The notes beneath the pieces were generated by a model that made no database searches, was not told where the DNA came from, and saw only the letters and a program-made list of their open reading frames with translations. A stretch of DNA of 64,000 nt from Streptomyces sp. STR69 (GTDB lineage: Bacteria; Actinomycetota; Actinomycetes; Streptomycetales; Streptomycetaceae), in assembly GCF_024519455.1 (NCBI RefSeq), contig NZ_JALJRY010000005.1, positions 1-64,000 of the forward strand, in the 5' to 3' direction. The translations under genes were made by a program, and so were the position numbers. Positions 53,202 to 62,500 of this stretch are shown in pieces; position 1 is the stretch's first letter; each line of letters starts with the position of its first letter.

Positions 53202-55217
53202 TTGACCATGCTCGGAGACCAGCCGACCATGCAGTTCCGCGTGGTCGAACCGGAGCCCGCCCGGTCGACAGGCCGACGCGTCGGCTCCTCGCGCAACCGT
53301 GTGCACGGCCGTCACCGTCGCCCCGTCATGGACAGCGCCGACCACGGTGGGGCCGACCGCGACGGGACCGAGCACTACAGGGTCGGCCACAGCGCCTACG
53401 AGACCGTTCCGGATCAGGAACAGACCCGGGCGGAGCCGGCGGTCCACGCCGGCGTCCCGGTCCGCCAGGCGGTCAGCCGTTTCTGGCCGCTGACCAGGGG
53501 GGACCGCGCCTGGCTGGTGCTGATCTGCGTCTGTGTGGTGCTTGCAGCCCTCGCCGAGACAGCGTCGATCCTGCTGTTCAGCGAACTGACCGACAACGCG
53601 CTCCAGGCCGGTTCGCTCTCCGCGTTCTGGGCCCCAGCCGGCATGTGGTTCGCCGCGGCGCTGCTCGGCGCGTTCGTCGGTTACATCGGCAACTCGCTCG
53701 CGGTCTGGACCGCCGAACGCTTTGTGATGCGGCTGCGGGAGAAGGTCTTCGCCCACGTTCAGACCCTCCCGCCCGACTTCTTCAGCCGTCACCGCACCGG
53801 CGATCTGGTCGAGCGTCTCACTGGGGACGTCGAGTCGATCGAGCAGATGGTGGTCTCCGGTGCGGTCGGTACCGTCTCAGCCGTCTTCAGCACGGTGCTC
53901 TTCTCCGCCGCCGCGCTCTATCTGCGCTGGGATCTCGCGCTGGCCACCTTCACGCTGGCCCCGCTGTTCTGGCTGGCCGCCAAGCGGTTCTCCGGGCGCA
54001 TCAAGATCGTCGCCCGGCAGGAGCGGGTCGCCGACGGTGCGATCACCTCGGTGGTCGAGGAGTCACTCGGCCACATCGTCCTGACCCAGGCCTACAACCG
54101 AGGTCGAGCCGAGGAGAAGCGGCTGCGCCGCGAGGCCCGCGCCTGGATGCGCGCCTCGGTGACCGGCGCCCGCCTCAGCGAGCTCTACGAACAACTCGTC
54201 GAGGTCGTCGAGACGCTCTGCGTGCTCATCGTGATCGGGCTCGGCGCCTGGGAGATCTCCAAGGGCCGGATGACCATCGGTCAACTGCTGGCCTTCGCCG
54301 CCTTCCTGGGCTACCTGTACCCGCCGATCCGCTCCCTCGGCCAGCTCGGCCTGACCCTGACCGCCGCCACCGCCGGCGCCGAGCGGCTGCTGGAGATCCT
54401 CGACGCCCGGGCCGCCGTCACCGACCCGGCACCCGGCAGCGCGGTCGAGCTGCGCCGGGTACGCGGCGAGATCGAGTTCCACCAGGTCGGCTTCCGCTAC
54501 CCCGGCGCTGCCAAGGACTCCCTCAGCGCGGTGTCGTTCACGGCCCGTCCCGGTGAACTGGTCCTGGTCACCGGCGCGAGCGGGGCCGGCAAGTCCACCG
54601 TCTCCAAGCTGCTGCTGCGCTTCTACGACCCGGCTGCCGGGCTGGTCCGGCTGGACGGGGTCCCCCTGGACCGGCTGCCGGTGGAGTTCCTGCGGGAAAA
54701 CGTCGCCCTGCTGCCTCAGGAGACGCTCATCCTGCACGACTCCATCCACGAGAACATCGCCTGCGGCCGGCCGGGCGCCTCCGACACCGACGTCGTCCAG
54801 GCCGCCCGCGACGCCGACGCGCATGAGTTCATCGCCGCCCTCCCTGACGGCTACGGCACGCCGATCGACCCGCACACCGCGGAACTCTCCGGCGGCCAGC
54901 TCCAACGCATCGCCATCGCCCGCGCGATGCTCCGCGACGCGCCGGTACTCGTCCTCGACGAGCCCACCACCGGCCTGGACGCCCCGACCGCGCGCCGGGT
55001 CGTCGAACCGCTGCGCCGCCTGATGCGGGGGCGTACCACCATCATGATCACTCACGATCTGAACCTCGCCCGGGACGCCGACCGTATCCTCGTACTGGAC
55101 CACGGTCGCCTCGTCGAAGCCGGCACCCACCACGAGCTGATGGCCCACGGCGGCACATACACCTACCTCCACCGCTCGCAGGACAACAGCACCGGGCAGC
55201 TCAGGGAATCGCGGTAG
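53202..55217 (+). CDS. full ABC exporter (membrane and ATPase domains fused)
   Basis: A 671-residue half-transporter that acts as a homodimer. A 95-residue basic N-terminal extension precedes the six-helix ABC membrane domain (about 100-385; LVLICVCVVLAALAETASIL, FVGYIGNSLAVW), then the ATPase: GASGAGKST near 457, LSGGQLQRIAIARAM near 561, LVLDEPTTGLDA near 583. No peptidase C39 domain, so any peptide leader would be removed elsewhere. TTG at 53202 (AGGG 8 nt before) or ATG at 53208 are equally possible starts. Together with the small peptide it could form an export/immunity pair (inference). Confidence 0.87.
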   Translation: MTMLGDQPTMQFRVVEPEPARSTGRRVGSSRNRVHGRHRRPVMDSADHGGADRDGTEHYRVGHSAYETVPDQEQTRAEPAVHAGVPVRQAVSRFWPLTRGDRAWLVLICVCVVLAALAETASILLFSELTDNALQAGSLSAFWAPAGMWFAAALLGAFVGYIGNSLAVWTAERFVMRLREKVFAHVQTLPPDFFSRHRTGDLVERLTGDVESIEQMVVSGAVGTVSAVFSTVLFSAAALYLRWDLALATFTLAPLFWLAAKRFSGRIKIVARQERVADGAITSVVEESLGHIVLTQAYNRGRAEEKRLRREARAWMRASVTGARLSELYEQLVEVVETLCVLIVIGLGAWEISKGRMTIGQLLAFAAFLGYLYPPIRSLGQLGLTLTAATAGAERLLEILDARAAVTDPAPGSAVELRRVRGEIEFHQVGFRYPGAAKDSLSAVSFTARPGELVLVTGASGAGKSTVSKLLLRFYDPAAGLVRLDGVPLDRLPVEFLRENVALLPQETLILHDSIHENIACGRPGASDTDVVQAARDADAHEFIAALPDGYGTPIDPHTAELSGGQLQRIAIARAMLRDAPVLVLDEPTTGLDAPTARRVVEPLRRLMRGRTTIMITHDLNLARDADRILVLDHGRLVEAGTHHELMAHGGTYTYLHRSQDNSTGQLRESR

Positions 55218-55386
55218 CCCTTTCCGTCCGTGGGCGTTCGGTGGCCGATCGCGGTCGGGTTCCAGTGCTGCGGGCCGCCGTTGAAGGCCGCCATCCCTGG
55301 CGCGGTCGACCCGGGCGAGGACCGCGACCGCGATCTCCTCGCCCCGTACCGCGAACTCCTCTTCGGTCAGCGGGTCTGCCGAAGCC

Positions 55387-55536
55387 ATGGGTGTCACCCA
55401 GGCCCGCGTCTCACGCATCGAGAAGGGCCGACTGGAGCGCAGCGAGGTCGACACCCTCGCTGCCTACGTCAAGGCGCTCGGCGGCAAGTTGAAGATCGTC
55501 GCCGACTTCGGCGACGAGACCTATGGCCTCGGTTGA
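55387..55536 (+). pseudogene. XRE/HigA-like antitoxin fragment
   Basis: AMGVTQARVSRIEKGRLERS then EVDTLAAYVKALGGKLKIVA and DFGDETYGLG is the helix-turn-helix and C-terminus of an XRE-type antitoxin. Upstream codons in frame do not encode the expected first helices, so the 5' half and any toxin are gone. From 55218 to 55386 nothing else is clear. Confidence 0.6.
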
Positions 55537-55600
55537 CCGGTCGACAGACCACAGCCGGGGTTAATGGACACCCTGGTCGACAGGTTCGCCTCTTGAATTG

Positions 55601-55835
55601 GCGCAGATGCTCCACCCGGATACAGGGGCGGGGCATCTGCGCATTGGAAGGCGAATCCGCTGCGCGTGGGTTCGATTCCCGACCTTGAGCTGGCGCGATC
55701 GTCCTCTATGTCTTCAGTGCGATCCTGTCGGGCCTCATTGAGGCCGAGTTGAGGCCACAAGGATAGGAACAGACCGACAAGGGCTGACGGGCCCCAACCT
55801 GGATAACCGGATCTGACCTGCGAAAACGTCTCATC
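55601..55835. repeat. attachment-site debris unit
   Basis: A hairpin with GCGCAGATGCTCCACCC and its partner (55601-55642) is followed by GAATCCGCTGCGCGTGGGTT, GCTGGCGCGATCGTCCTCTA, the octamer pair TTGAGGCC-GAG-TTGAGGCC at 55738-55756, and CTGACCTGCGAAAACGTCTC. It matches the units at 21600 and 23401 over about 200 bp, but the tRNA core is missing. Confidence 0.75.
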
Positions 55836-55912
55836 AGGTTCACGGGGTCCTCCCGCAGTCGTACGGACACCGGCCGGTGATACGACGTGCGGCCACCCGG
55901 GGCGTTTCCACC

Positions 55913-56467
55913 ATGGCCGCCATGTCGATCATCACCGAGTTCTTCAGACGGCCCCTCATGACCGGTGCTGTGGCGCCCAGTTCACGACGACCGGCGTACG
56001 CGATGACCGAGGGCATCGGCCTGGAGCAGGCCCGCACCGTTGCCGAACTCGGCCCGGGGACCCGGGTGTTCACCGACGCGATCGTCGCCCGGCTCGCCTC
56101 CGACGCACGGCTCGTCGCCGTCGAACTCAACCCGGTGCTCGCCGCACGGCCGACGGCCACCCGGCGCGATACACGGCTGACCGCGGTGCAGGGGTCGGCG
56201 GCCGAACGGGCCGCCGCGGTGGTCTCCGGGCTGCCGTGGACGGTCATACCGCAGAACCAGCGCGGGTACATCCTGGATGCCGTGACCGAAGTCTTCGCGC
56301 CCGGCGGCCGGTTCACCACCTTCGCCTACCTGCACGCGGCCTGGACCCCGCCCGCCCGTCAACTCACCGCCGAACCGGCCCGCCGTTTCAACCGGTTGGA
56401 ACGCTCGAAGACGGTGTGGGCGAACCTGCCGCCCGCTTTCGTGCACCGGGCCACCCAGAGGCCATGA
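55913..56467 (+). CDS. phospholipid N-methyltransferase-like protein
   Basis: A 184-residue SAM-dependent methyltransferase-like protein: SIITEFFRRPLMTGAVAPSS, then the SAM loop VAELGPGTRVFTDAIVARL, ARLVAVELNPVLA, and VTEVFAPGGRFTTFAYLHAA. In intact relatives the loop reads GPGTGVFT; here Gly is replaced by Arg, which may weaken SAM binding. The usual central acidic motif is shortened. ATG at 55922 is an alternative start. Given the relics on both sides it could be non-functional. Confidence 0.7.
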   Translation: MAAMSIITEFFRRPLMTGAVAPSSRRPAYAMTEGIGLEQARTVAELGPGTRVFTDAIVARLASDARLVAVELNPVLAARPTATRRDTRLTAVQGSAAERAAAVVSGLPWTVIPQNQRGYILDAVTEVFAPGGRFTTFAYLHAAWTPPARQLTAEPARRFNRLERSKTVWANLPPAFVHRATQRP

Positions 56468-56579
56468 CCGCGAGCAGACCCGCGAGAGCGAGGACCACGA
56501 CCGGGAAGACCAGCGCGAGGGGGGAGACCATCCGCGCGGGGACCCGCCGACCGCGGCCCAGGTCGACACGGTCATCCGC

Positions 56580-57060
56580 TCCGCACTGCACCAGGCCGAC
56601 GAGCGCGCCGTCGCCGAGGTCGCCGCCCGCCTGGCACGGGCCGAGGACTGCACCGAGGTGAGGGTCAAGGTCGGGCTGCGCGGACGGATCGCCGCGGCCT
56701 TGCTCGGTGCCTCGAGGGGCCGGTGCGCGAGGTGGTCCGTCCGGCGGCCGGCGGAGAGAAGACGCTCAAGGACCTGGTCGCCGAGATGAAGGCGACCGAC
56801 GCCGCCTTCGCCCGCTCCAAGCGGGAGGTGTTCAAGTCCTCCTTCGGCAACCGCTACCGCGCCGGGCTGATGAAACTTCTGGAGGCCCTCGACTTCCGCT
56901 CCTCCCACGACCGGCACAAGCCCGTCATCGAAGCCCTGGCCCTCATCGAGCGGCACAAGGACTCCTCCGCCACCACCTACCTGCCGCTCGGCGAGACCGT
57001 CCGGTTGCAAGGCGTGGTCCGCAAGGTCGGCGCCCGGTTCCGGCTCGCCCGACCTCTCAC
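56580..57060 (+). pseudogene. Tn3-family transposase fragment
   Basis: GEKTLKDLVAEMKATDAAFA, SSFGNRYRAGLMKLLEALDF and SSHDRHKPVIEALALIERHK, then YLPLGETVRLQGVVRKVG, correspond to the N-terminal/middle part of Tn3-type TnpA. The catalytic DDE region is absent. The preceding part (VIRSALHQADERAVAEVAAR) may belong to another gene. No terminal repeats seen. Confidence 0.55.
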
Positions 57061-57105
57061 TGGGGGCCTCCGTCGGCCATGGGCGAAACCTGCGGCCCGA
57101 CCGGT

Positions 57106-57648
57106 TCACCTGCGCTGACGTCCGGTGCGCTGTGCAGCCTCAGCCTGCGCCGGGGAGGTGAGCGGAGTGAGTTGGTGGATGTCGTGGCGGAGCCGTAGGG
57201 CCGCGATCTCGGCTTGGTCCGGCGGTCCCGAGGCGCTCAGAAGGTCGGTGAGTTCCTGAAGGTAGGTCTCGTGCCCGGCCGGGGACACGAGGAAGAGCAT
57301 CCGGGCGGGTTCGGCGCCGGGGTTCGAGAATGCGTGAGGGCATCCGGCGGGTACGAACATGAAGCTCCCGGGGCCGCCCCGCATCACCTTCGCGCCGGTC
57401 CCGGACTCCCAGGAGCGCCAGTCGCCGATGGCCTGGGGGGTGGGATGGAAGGCGAGGAGGTCGAGTTCGCCTGCGAGGACGTAGAACACCTCCTCGGCCC
57501 GGTGATGCAGGTGCGCTCCGACATCGAATCCCGGCGCGACCTCGGCCTCGAACACCGACCAGGTCGTCGACTGTTCCGCACCAGCCTTCATGGTCATGGT
57601 CTGGATTCGGCGGCCGCCCCCGGGCGGCAGCAGCAGTCCATCGGTCAT
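57106..57648 (-). CDS. cupin-domain protein
   Basis: A 180-residue single-cupin protein. Metal-site motif 1 reads GAHLHHRAEEVFYVLAGELD and motif 2 PAGCPHAFSNPG. Enzymatic or sensory role unknown; such proteins can be dioxygenases or isomerases. ATG at 57648. It is 19 bp downstream of the NmrA-like gene on the same strand, so they form an operon. Confidence 0.83.
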   Translation of the reverse strand: MTDGLLLPPGGGRRIQTMTMKAGAEQSTTWSVFEAEVAPGFDVGAHLHHRAEEVFYVLAGELDLLAFHPTPQAIGDWRSWESGTGAKVMRGGPGSFMFVPAGCPHAFSNPGAEPARMLFLVSPAGHETYLQELTDLLSASGPPDQAEIAALRLRHDIHQLTPLTSPAQAEAAQRTGRQRR

Positions 57649-57667
57649 GTCTACTCGTTTCAGGGGT

Positions 57668-58552
57668 TCAGGGCTTCCATCCGGTGCTGCGCAACCAGGT
57701 CCCGAGTTTCATCAGGCCGGGGTGGTGTTCCCGCAGAGCCGAGATGTCGGGCAGGCCGGCAGGTCGCTCGTTGAAGAACGCGAACATCTTGGCGAGCTGT
57801 TCGTCGAAGGCTCGTATCTGCTCGACGGGCACCTGACGCAGCCGTGCCGGCAGGCCGCAGTGGCGGCCGAATGTCTCGGCGATCTCCGGAGGCGTCAGGA
57901 CATCCCCGGCGATCTCGACGGTCCGGCCGAGGAAGTGCTCGGACCGGTCGAACGCGATCGCGGCGAACGCGCCGATGTCGCGTACCGCGATCAGTGGCAT
58001 CGGAATCTGCGGTCGTACGGCGAGGCCGAGCACCAGTTCCCCGTTGTCCAGGACCGGGCGGTTGTAGGTGGCGAAGTTGTCCATGAAGGAAACGGGACGC
58101 AGGATCGTCGCCGGGAGTCCGAGCGAGCGGAGGTGTTCCTCGATCCGCTGCTTGCTTTCGTAGTACGGGATTCCGGAGTGAGCGTCCACGCCATTGAGCG
58201 AGCTGTAGACCAGGTGCTCGATGCCCAGCTCCCGGGCAAGATCCGCCACCGCCTTTCCCCGCCGTTCTTCGGCCACCACGCCTTCGGGGCTGATCCGGGG
58301 GCCGACCATCATGGTCAGCACGAGGAACACGCCATGGACGCCCTTCATCGCCTTCCGGAGCGATGCCGGATCGTCCAGGTCGCCGACGACAAGGTCGGCT
58401 CCTGCCGTACGCAGTGCTCTGGCGCGGGGTGAATCAGGGTCGCGGACCAGGGCTCTGACCGGCCGGCCGCGCTCGAGCAGTTGCTGTGCGGTCGCGCCAC
58501 CCTGTTGGCCGGTGGCACCGATGACCAGCACGGGTCCCCTGTGATCTGCCAT
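57668..58552 (-). CDS. NmrA-family NAD(P)-binding protein
   Basis: A 294-residue atypical short-chain dehydrogenase: nucleotide loop VIGATGQQGGATAQQLL, ALVRDPDSPRAR, GDLDDPASLRKAMKGVHGVF, VYSSLNG, ILRPVSFMDNF. The Tyr-x-x-x-Lys pair is not conserved in the usual place (YYESKQRIEE is close). NmrA proteins sense the NAD(P) redox state or act as reductases. ATG at 58552 follows GGAG. Its start lies within the extended 3' part of the upstream secreted-protein gene. Confidence 0.87.
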   Translation of the reverse strand: MADHRGPVLVIGATGQQGGATAQQLLERGRPVRALVRDPDSPRARALRTAGADLVVGDLDDPASLRKAMKGVHGVFLVLTMMVGPRISPEGVVAEERRGKAVADLARELGIEHLVYSSLNGVDAHSGIPYYESKQRIEEHLRSLGLPATILRPVSFMDNFATYNRPVLDNGELVLGLAVRPQIPMPLIAVRDIGAFAAIAFDRSEHFLGRTVEIAGDVLTPPEIAETFGRHCGLPARLRQVPVEQIRAFDEQLAKMFAFFNERPAGLPDISALREHHPGLMKLGTWLRSTGWKP

Positions 58553-59297
58553 ACGAAGCTCCTTGCGGAAACGGCTGGGCCGTCACATTTCGCGCGGGGT
58601 CGGGTCGCCATGGGGCGGTGTCCAGGAGGACCGGCCGGCAGCCCGCGGTGTCAGCTGTGGGTCCGGTGGTCGTGGCCGGCGAGTCGCGGCACCCCCTGGT
58701 GCGGTCACGTACCGCGTACGCGCCCCGGGGCCAGTAAAGGTAGACCGAGCTCAGCAGGTCATTCCAACTGCCGCCTCCCATGTACCCGTCGGACTGCCAT
58801 GCTTCGACGAAGACATTGGAGGGGTTCTTTCCCCTGCCGTCGTTGTCCTTGGCGAAGGAGGTGGCGCAGTTGCCGGTCTTGTAGGAAGAGGTCTGGTCGT
58901 TGAAGCCCCACTGGTCCAGGTTCTGCCAGTAACCGCTGTCGTAGAACGACAGGATCCGGCCCGCGGGGAAGGGGGAGGTGTTGAAGTTGGCGTTCTCGTA
59001 CAGGCGCAGCGGGGTGGAGCAGTACCCCTGGGCAGTGCTGGGGCTTGCGGTCTTGGCCTGTTGAGCGGCGCTCACGTCGCTCTCCTTGACGGTGCGGAAG
59101 CAGTCGATGACGCCGCGCCGGACGTTGCAGGCCCTGGCAGCGCCCCAGTCCTTGGACAGGTCGATCGTCTTGCCCTCGAAGCGTGCGAGGGTCGACGTCC
59201 CGGCCGCCTGGGCGGTCGGTGCCATGACGGTGGCGCTTCCCACTGCCAGCGCGAGTCCGCCGAGCGTGAGGCCTGCCGTGGCAAGGATTCTCTGCAT
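58434..59297 (-). CDS. secreted protein with crystallin-like domain, overlong C-terminus
   Basis: Signal peptide (LATAGLTLGGLALAVGSATV, cleaved near AQA) followed by a secreted domain with CSTPLRLYENANFNTSPFPA, SFYDSGYWQNLDQWGFNDQT and VFVEAWQSDGY, similar in style to I36/crystallin-like proteins. The recognisable domain ends at SSVYLYWPRG, about residue 190. The remaining 95 residues are low-complexity and overlap the NmrA gene on the same strand by 119 bp, so the real stop was probably lost to a frameshift near 58710. ATG at 59297. Confidence 0.65.
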   Translation of the reverse strand: MQRILATAGLTLGGLALAVGSATVMAPTAQAAGTSTLARFEGKTIDLSKDWGAARACNVRRGVIDCFRTVKESDVSAAQQAKTASPSTAQGYCSTPLRLYENANFNTSPFPAGRILSFYDSGYWQNLDQWGFNDQTSSYKTGNCATSFAKDNDGRGKNPSNVFVEAWQSDGYMGGGSWNDLLSSVYLYWPRGAYAVRDRTRGCRDSPATTTGPTADTAGCRPVLLDTAPWRPDPARNVTAQPFPQGASYGRSQGTRAGHRCHRPTGWRDRTATARARPAGQSPGPRP

Positions 59298-59454
59298 TCT
59301 GCTTGCTCCCCTGATCGGGTCGGGTTCGAGGCATGACCGGAGGCAATTCCTGCCCGCTCGTCGTGGCGGAGCCGGGCCTCCGGGTTGTCCGTCGCGCTCT
59401 TTCCTGTCCTGGACCACGGTGCGCGGCCGACCGTCGGCGAACCTTGGCTAAACG

Positions 59455-59483
59455 TTGAATCCACTGGTCGAAGGTGCTATGCC
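59455..59483 (+). promoter_or_regulatory. promoter of the SARP gene
   Basis: TTGAAT at 59455-59460 and TATGCC at 59478-59483, 17 nt apart, about 32 bp before the chosen GTG at 59515. This argues against the earlier in-frame starts at 59455 and 59479. Confidence 0.45.
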
Positions 59484-59514
59484 AGGGTGGGAACTTGACA
59501 CTCGGGGGCGTGCT

Positions 59515-62500
59515 GTGAAGGTTGAGTTCGATTTACTCGGCGGCGTCGAGGCGCGAGTGGACGGCCGAATCGTTGATCTGGGCCATGCCCGGCAGCGGTG
59601 TGTGCTGGCAGTGCTGCTTGTGGACGCCAACCGGGTGGTCAGGGTGGACCAGCTTGTCGAGCGCGTCTGGGCCGACCGTCCCCCGCAGCGGGCCAGGAAC
59701 ACGCTCTACGGCTACCTCTCCCGTCTGCGGCAAGCTTTGGCCATCGCAGAGGGGGCGGATATCGTCCGGCGATCCGGTGGTTATGTCCTCGACGTCGAGG
59801 CGACCGCAGTGGATCTGCACCGTTTCCGTGACGTTGCCGCACGGGCCCGGGCGGCCGTGCGGAGCGAGCAGGACGAGCAGGCCGCAACTCTGTTCGGGCA
59901 GGCGCTCGGCCTCTGGCGGGGAGATGCCTTCGCGGGTCTGGACACCCCTTGGATCAACGCCCTCCGCGACGCGGTCGACCAAGAACGGATCGCGGCCGAA
60001 CTGGACCACACCGACGTTCGGCTCCGCCGCGGTCACCACACCGGACTGTTGGCCGAATTGGCCGCCCGGGTCGAGTCACACCCACTGGACGAACGACTGG
60101 CCGGCCAGTTCATCCTCGCCCTGTACCGCTGTGGCCGCCCGGCCGATGCCCTCAACCATTACCAGCAGGTCCGGCGGCTGCTGGCCGACGAATTCGGCTG
60201 TGACCCCGGCGTCCCGCTGCGGCAACTGCACCAGCAGATCCTCACCACCGATCCCGCACTGAACGTCCCAGCCGCCGTCCCGGCCGCCGGGCGTGCTCCG
60301 AGCTCCGCACCCGCTCTCGTACCGCGCCCGTTGCCCGTGCCCCCGCCGGTGCGCACCCCACGGGACGGCGCCGACCAGGCCGGCCCGCCGACACCGCAGC
60401 GTCCCCGGACAGGGAGCCACCTGGTGGGGCGGACAGCGGAGTTGACGGTCCTCGACGGTGCGATCGAGGACGCCTTGGCCGGTGCGCCAGGGGTGGTCGA
60501 GGTGGTCGGGGAACCGGGCATCGGAAAGACACGGCTGCTCGGCGAGCTGGGCGAGCGCGCGAGACAGCGCGGCTTCGTGTCCCTGGCAGGCCGCAGCGTG
60601 GAGTTCGACCGGGCTCCGTACGGTGCGTTCGTGGACGCCCTGGACGACCACCTCGGCACGGTGGACCTTCTCCGACTCCGTCACGACGGGTCACCGCCCG
60701 GCGCGTTCGCCCTGCTGAGTACGGTCTTCCCCGCGCTCAGTGATCGTTTCCCGACCGGGCCGGATCCGGTGACGGTCGAACGGTACTGGTTCCACCGGGC
60801 GGTGCGAACGTTGCTGGAGACGCTGAGTGCCGACGGCGGGCTCGTGCTCAGCCTGGACGACCTGCAGTGGACGGATGACGGTACTGCCGAGCTGATCGAC
60901 CATCTGGTACGGCATCCGCCGAGGACACCGCTGCTGCTCGCCCTCGCCTACCGTCCTCGGCAGGCCCCGCCGCGACTCGCTGCGGCGCTGGCCCGGGCGG
61001 GAACGGAGGAAAGAGTGGCCAGGGTCGAGTTGGGTCCGCTGTCTCCGGCCGAGGGAGCGGAACTGTGCGGGGCCAGGACGGATCACTGGCGTTTCCAACG
61101 GTTGTACGAGGCCAGCGGCGGCAACCCGTTCTACCTGGAGGCGCTGGCCCGAAGCGCCGGGAACGAAAGCCCGCCGCCGGCGTCGGCCGTCCCGGTACCT
61201 GCCGCCGGCGATCTGCCGCAGTCGGTGCGGGCCGCGCTGCTGGAGGAGCTGGGAGGTCTGTCGGCCACTGCGAGGGTCTGTACACAGGCGGCCGCGGTGC
61301 TCGGCGACTCCTTTGAAGCCGGCATGGTGGCAGTCGTGGCCCAGACCGGTGAGACACAGGCCCTTGCCGCCCTGGACGAGGTCGCGGAGCGGGACCTCGT
61401 ACGCCAGGTCGGTTCCACGCGCCAGTTCCGGTTCCGCCATCCGCTGGTGCGGGCAGCGGTGTACCAGGGGGCGGGCGCCGGCTGGCGGATCGAGGCACAC
61501 ACCCGGGCCGCGGACGGCCTGGCTCTGCACGGCGCGCCGCTGACCGCCCAGGCGTCGCACGTTCAGCGTTCGGCGCGCGTAGGAGACGAACACGCCGTCG
61601 ACGTACTTGTACAGGCCGCCCGTCAGGTGATGACGATCGCACCGGCCACCGCCGCGCACTGGACACAGGAAGCCCTGCGGTTGCTCGGTGAGCAGAGTCG
61701 GCTGCGGCCCGAACTGTGGCTCCAGCAGGCCGATGCGCTGGGCATGGCCGGACGACTGCTGGAAAGCCGCGACATCCTGCGCACGGCCGCCACCCTCCTG
61801 CCCGCGCGGGACCGGGGCCGACGGGCCCGGGTGACTGCCCTACGAGCCACCATGGAGTGGGCGCTCGGCCGGTACGAAGAGGCCACGGCTCTGCTGCTGG
61901 GGGAGTTGGCGGACCACGAGGGCCAACTGCAGCCTGAGACCGCCACTTTGGAGTTGGGCGTCGCGGTGGTGGCGCTTCGTAAGAACGACTTCGCCACGGC
62001 GATCGACTGGGGCGAACGCGCGTTGCGTTCGGCGGCACGTATCGGCGACCCGCCGCAGACCACCGCGGTCCGCGCCCTCCTGGCCCTGGCGCACACCTTC
62101 GCGGGCGACGCCCGGGCAGCCGACCACCTCGACCCCGTGGTGGAAGTGCTCGACGACACCGACGACCAGGAACTGGCCGGGCAGATGGACACGCTCGTCA
62201 TGACAGGCTGGACGGAGATGCTCCACGGACGCTACGACCCCGCACTGCGCCATCTCCGGCGAGGCCTGGATGTGTCCCGCCGCACCGGCCAGAGCCTCGT
62301 GCTCGCCGATCTCTTCGCCGCCTCCGCCTACGCCTTCATGTGGCTCGGGCGGCTGGACGAGGCGGCGGCCTACGCCGACGACGCCCTGGAGGCGGCGTCA
62401 CTCGTCGGCAGCGGCGAGCCGCGCTCGTTGGCCGAGGTGGTGAGCGCGGCAGTCCTGATGTGGCGGGGAGACTTCGTCGGAGCACTGAAGATCTGTGAGG

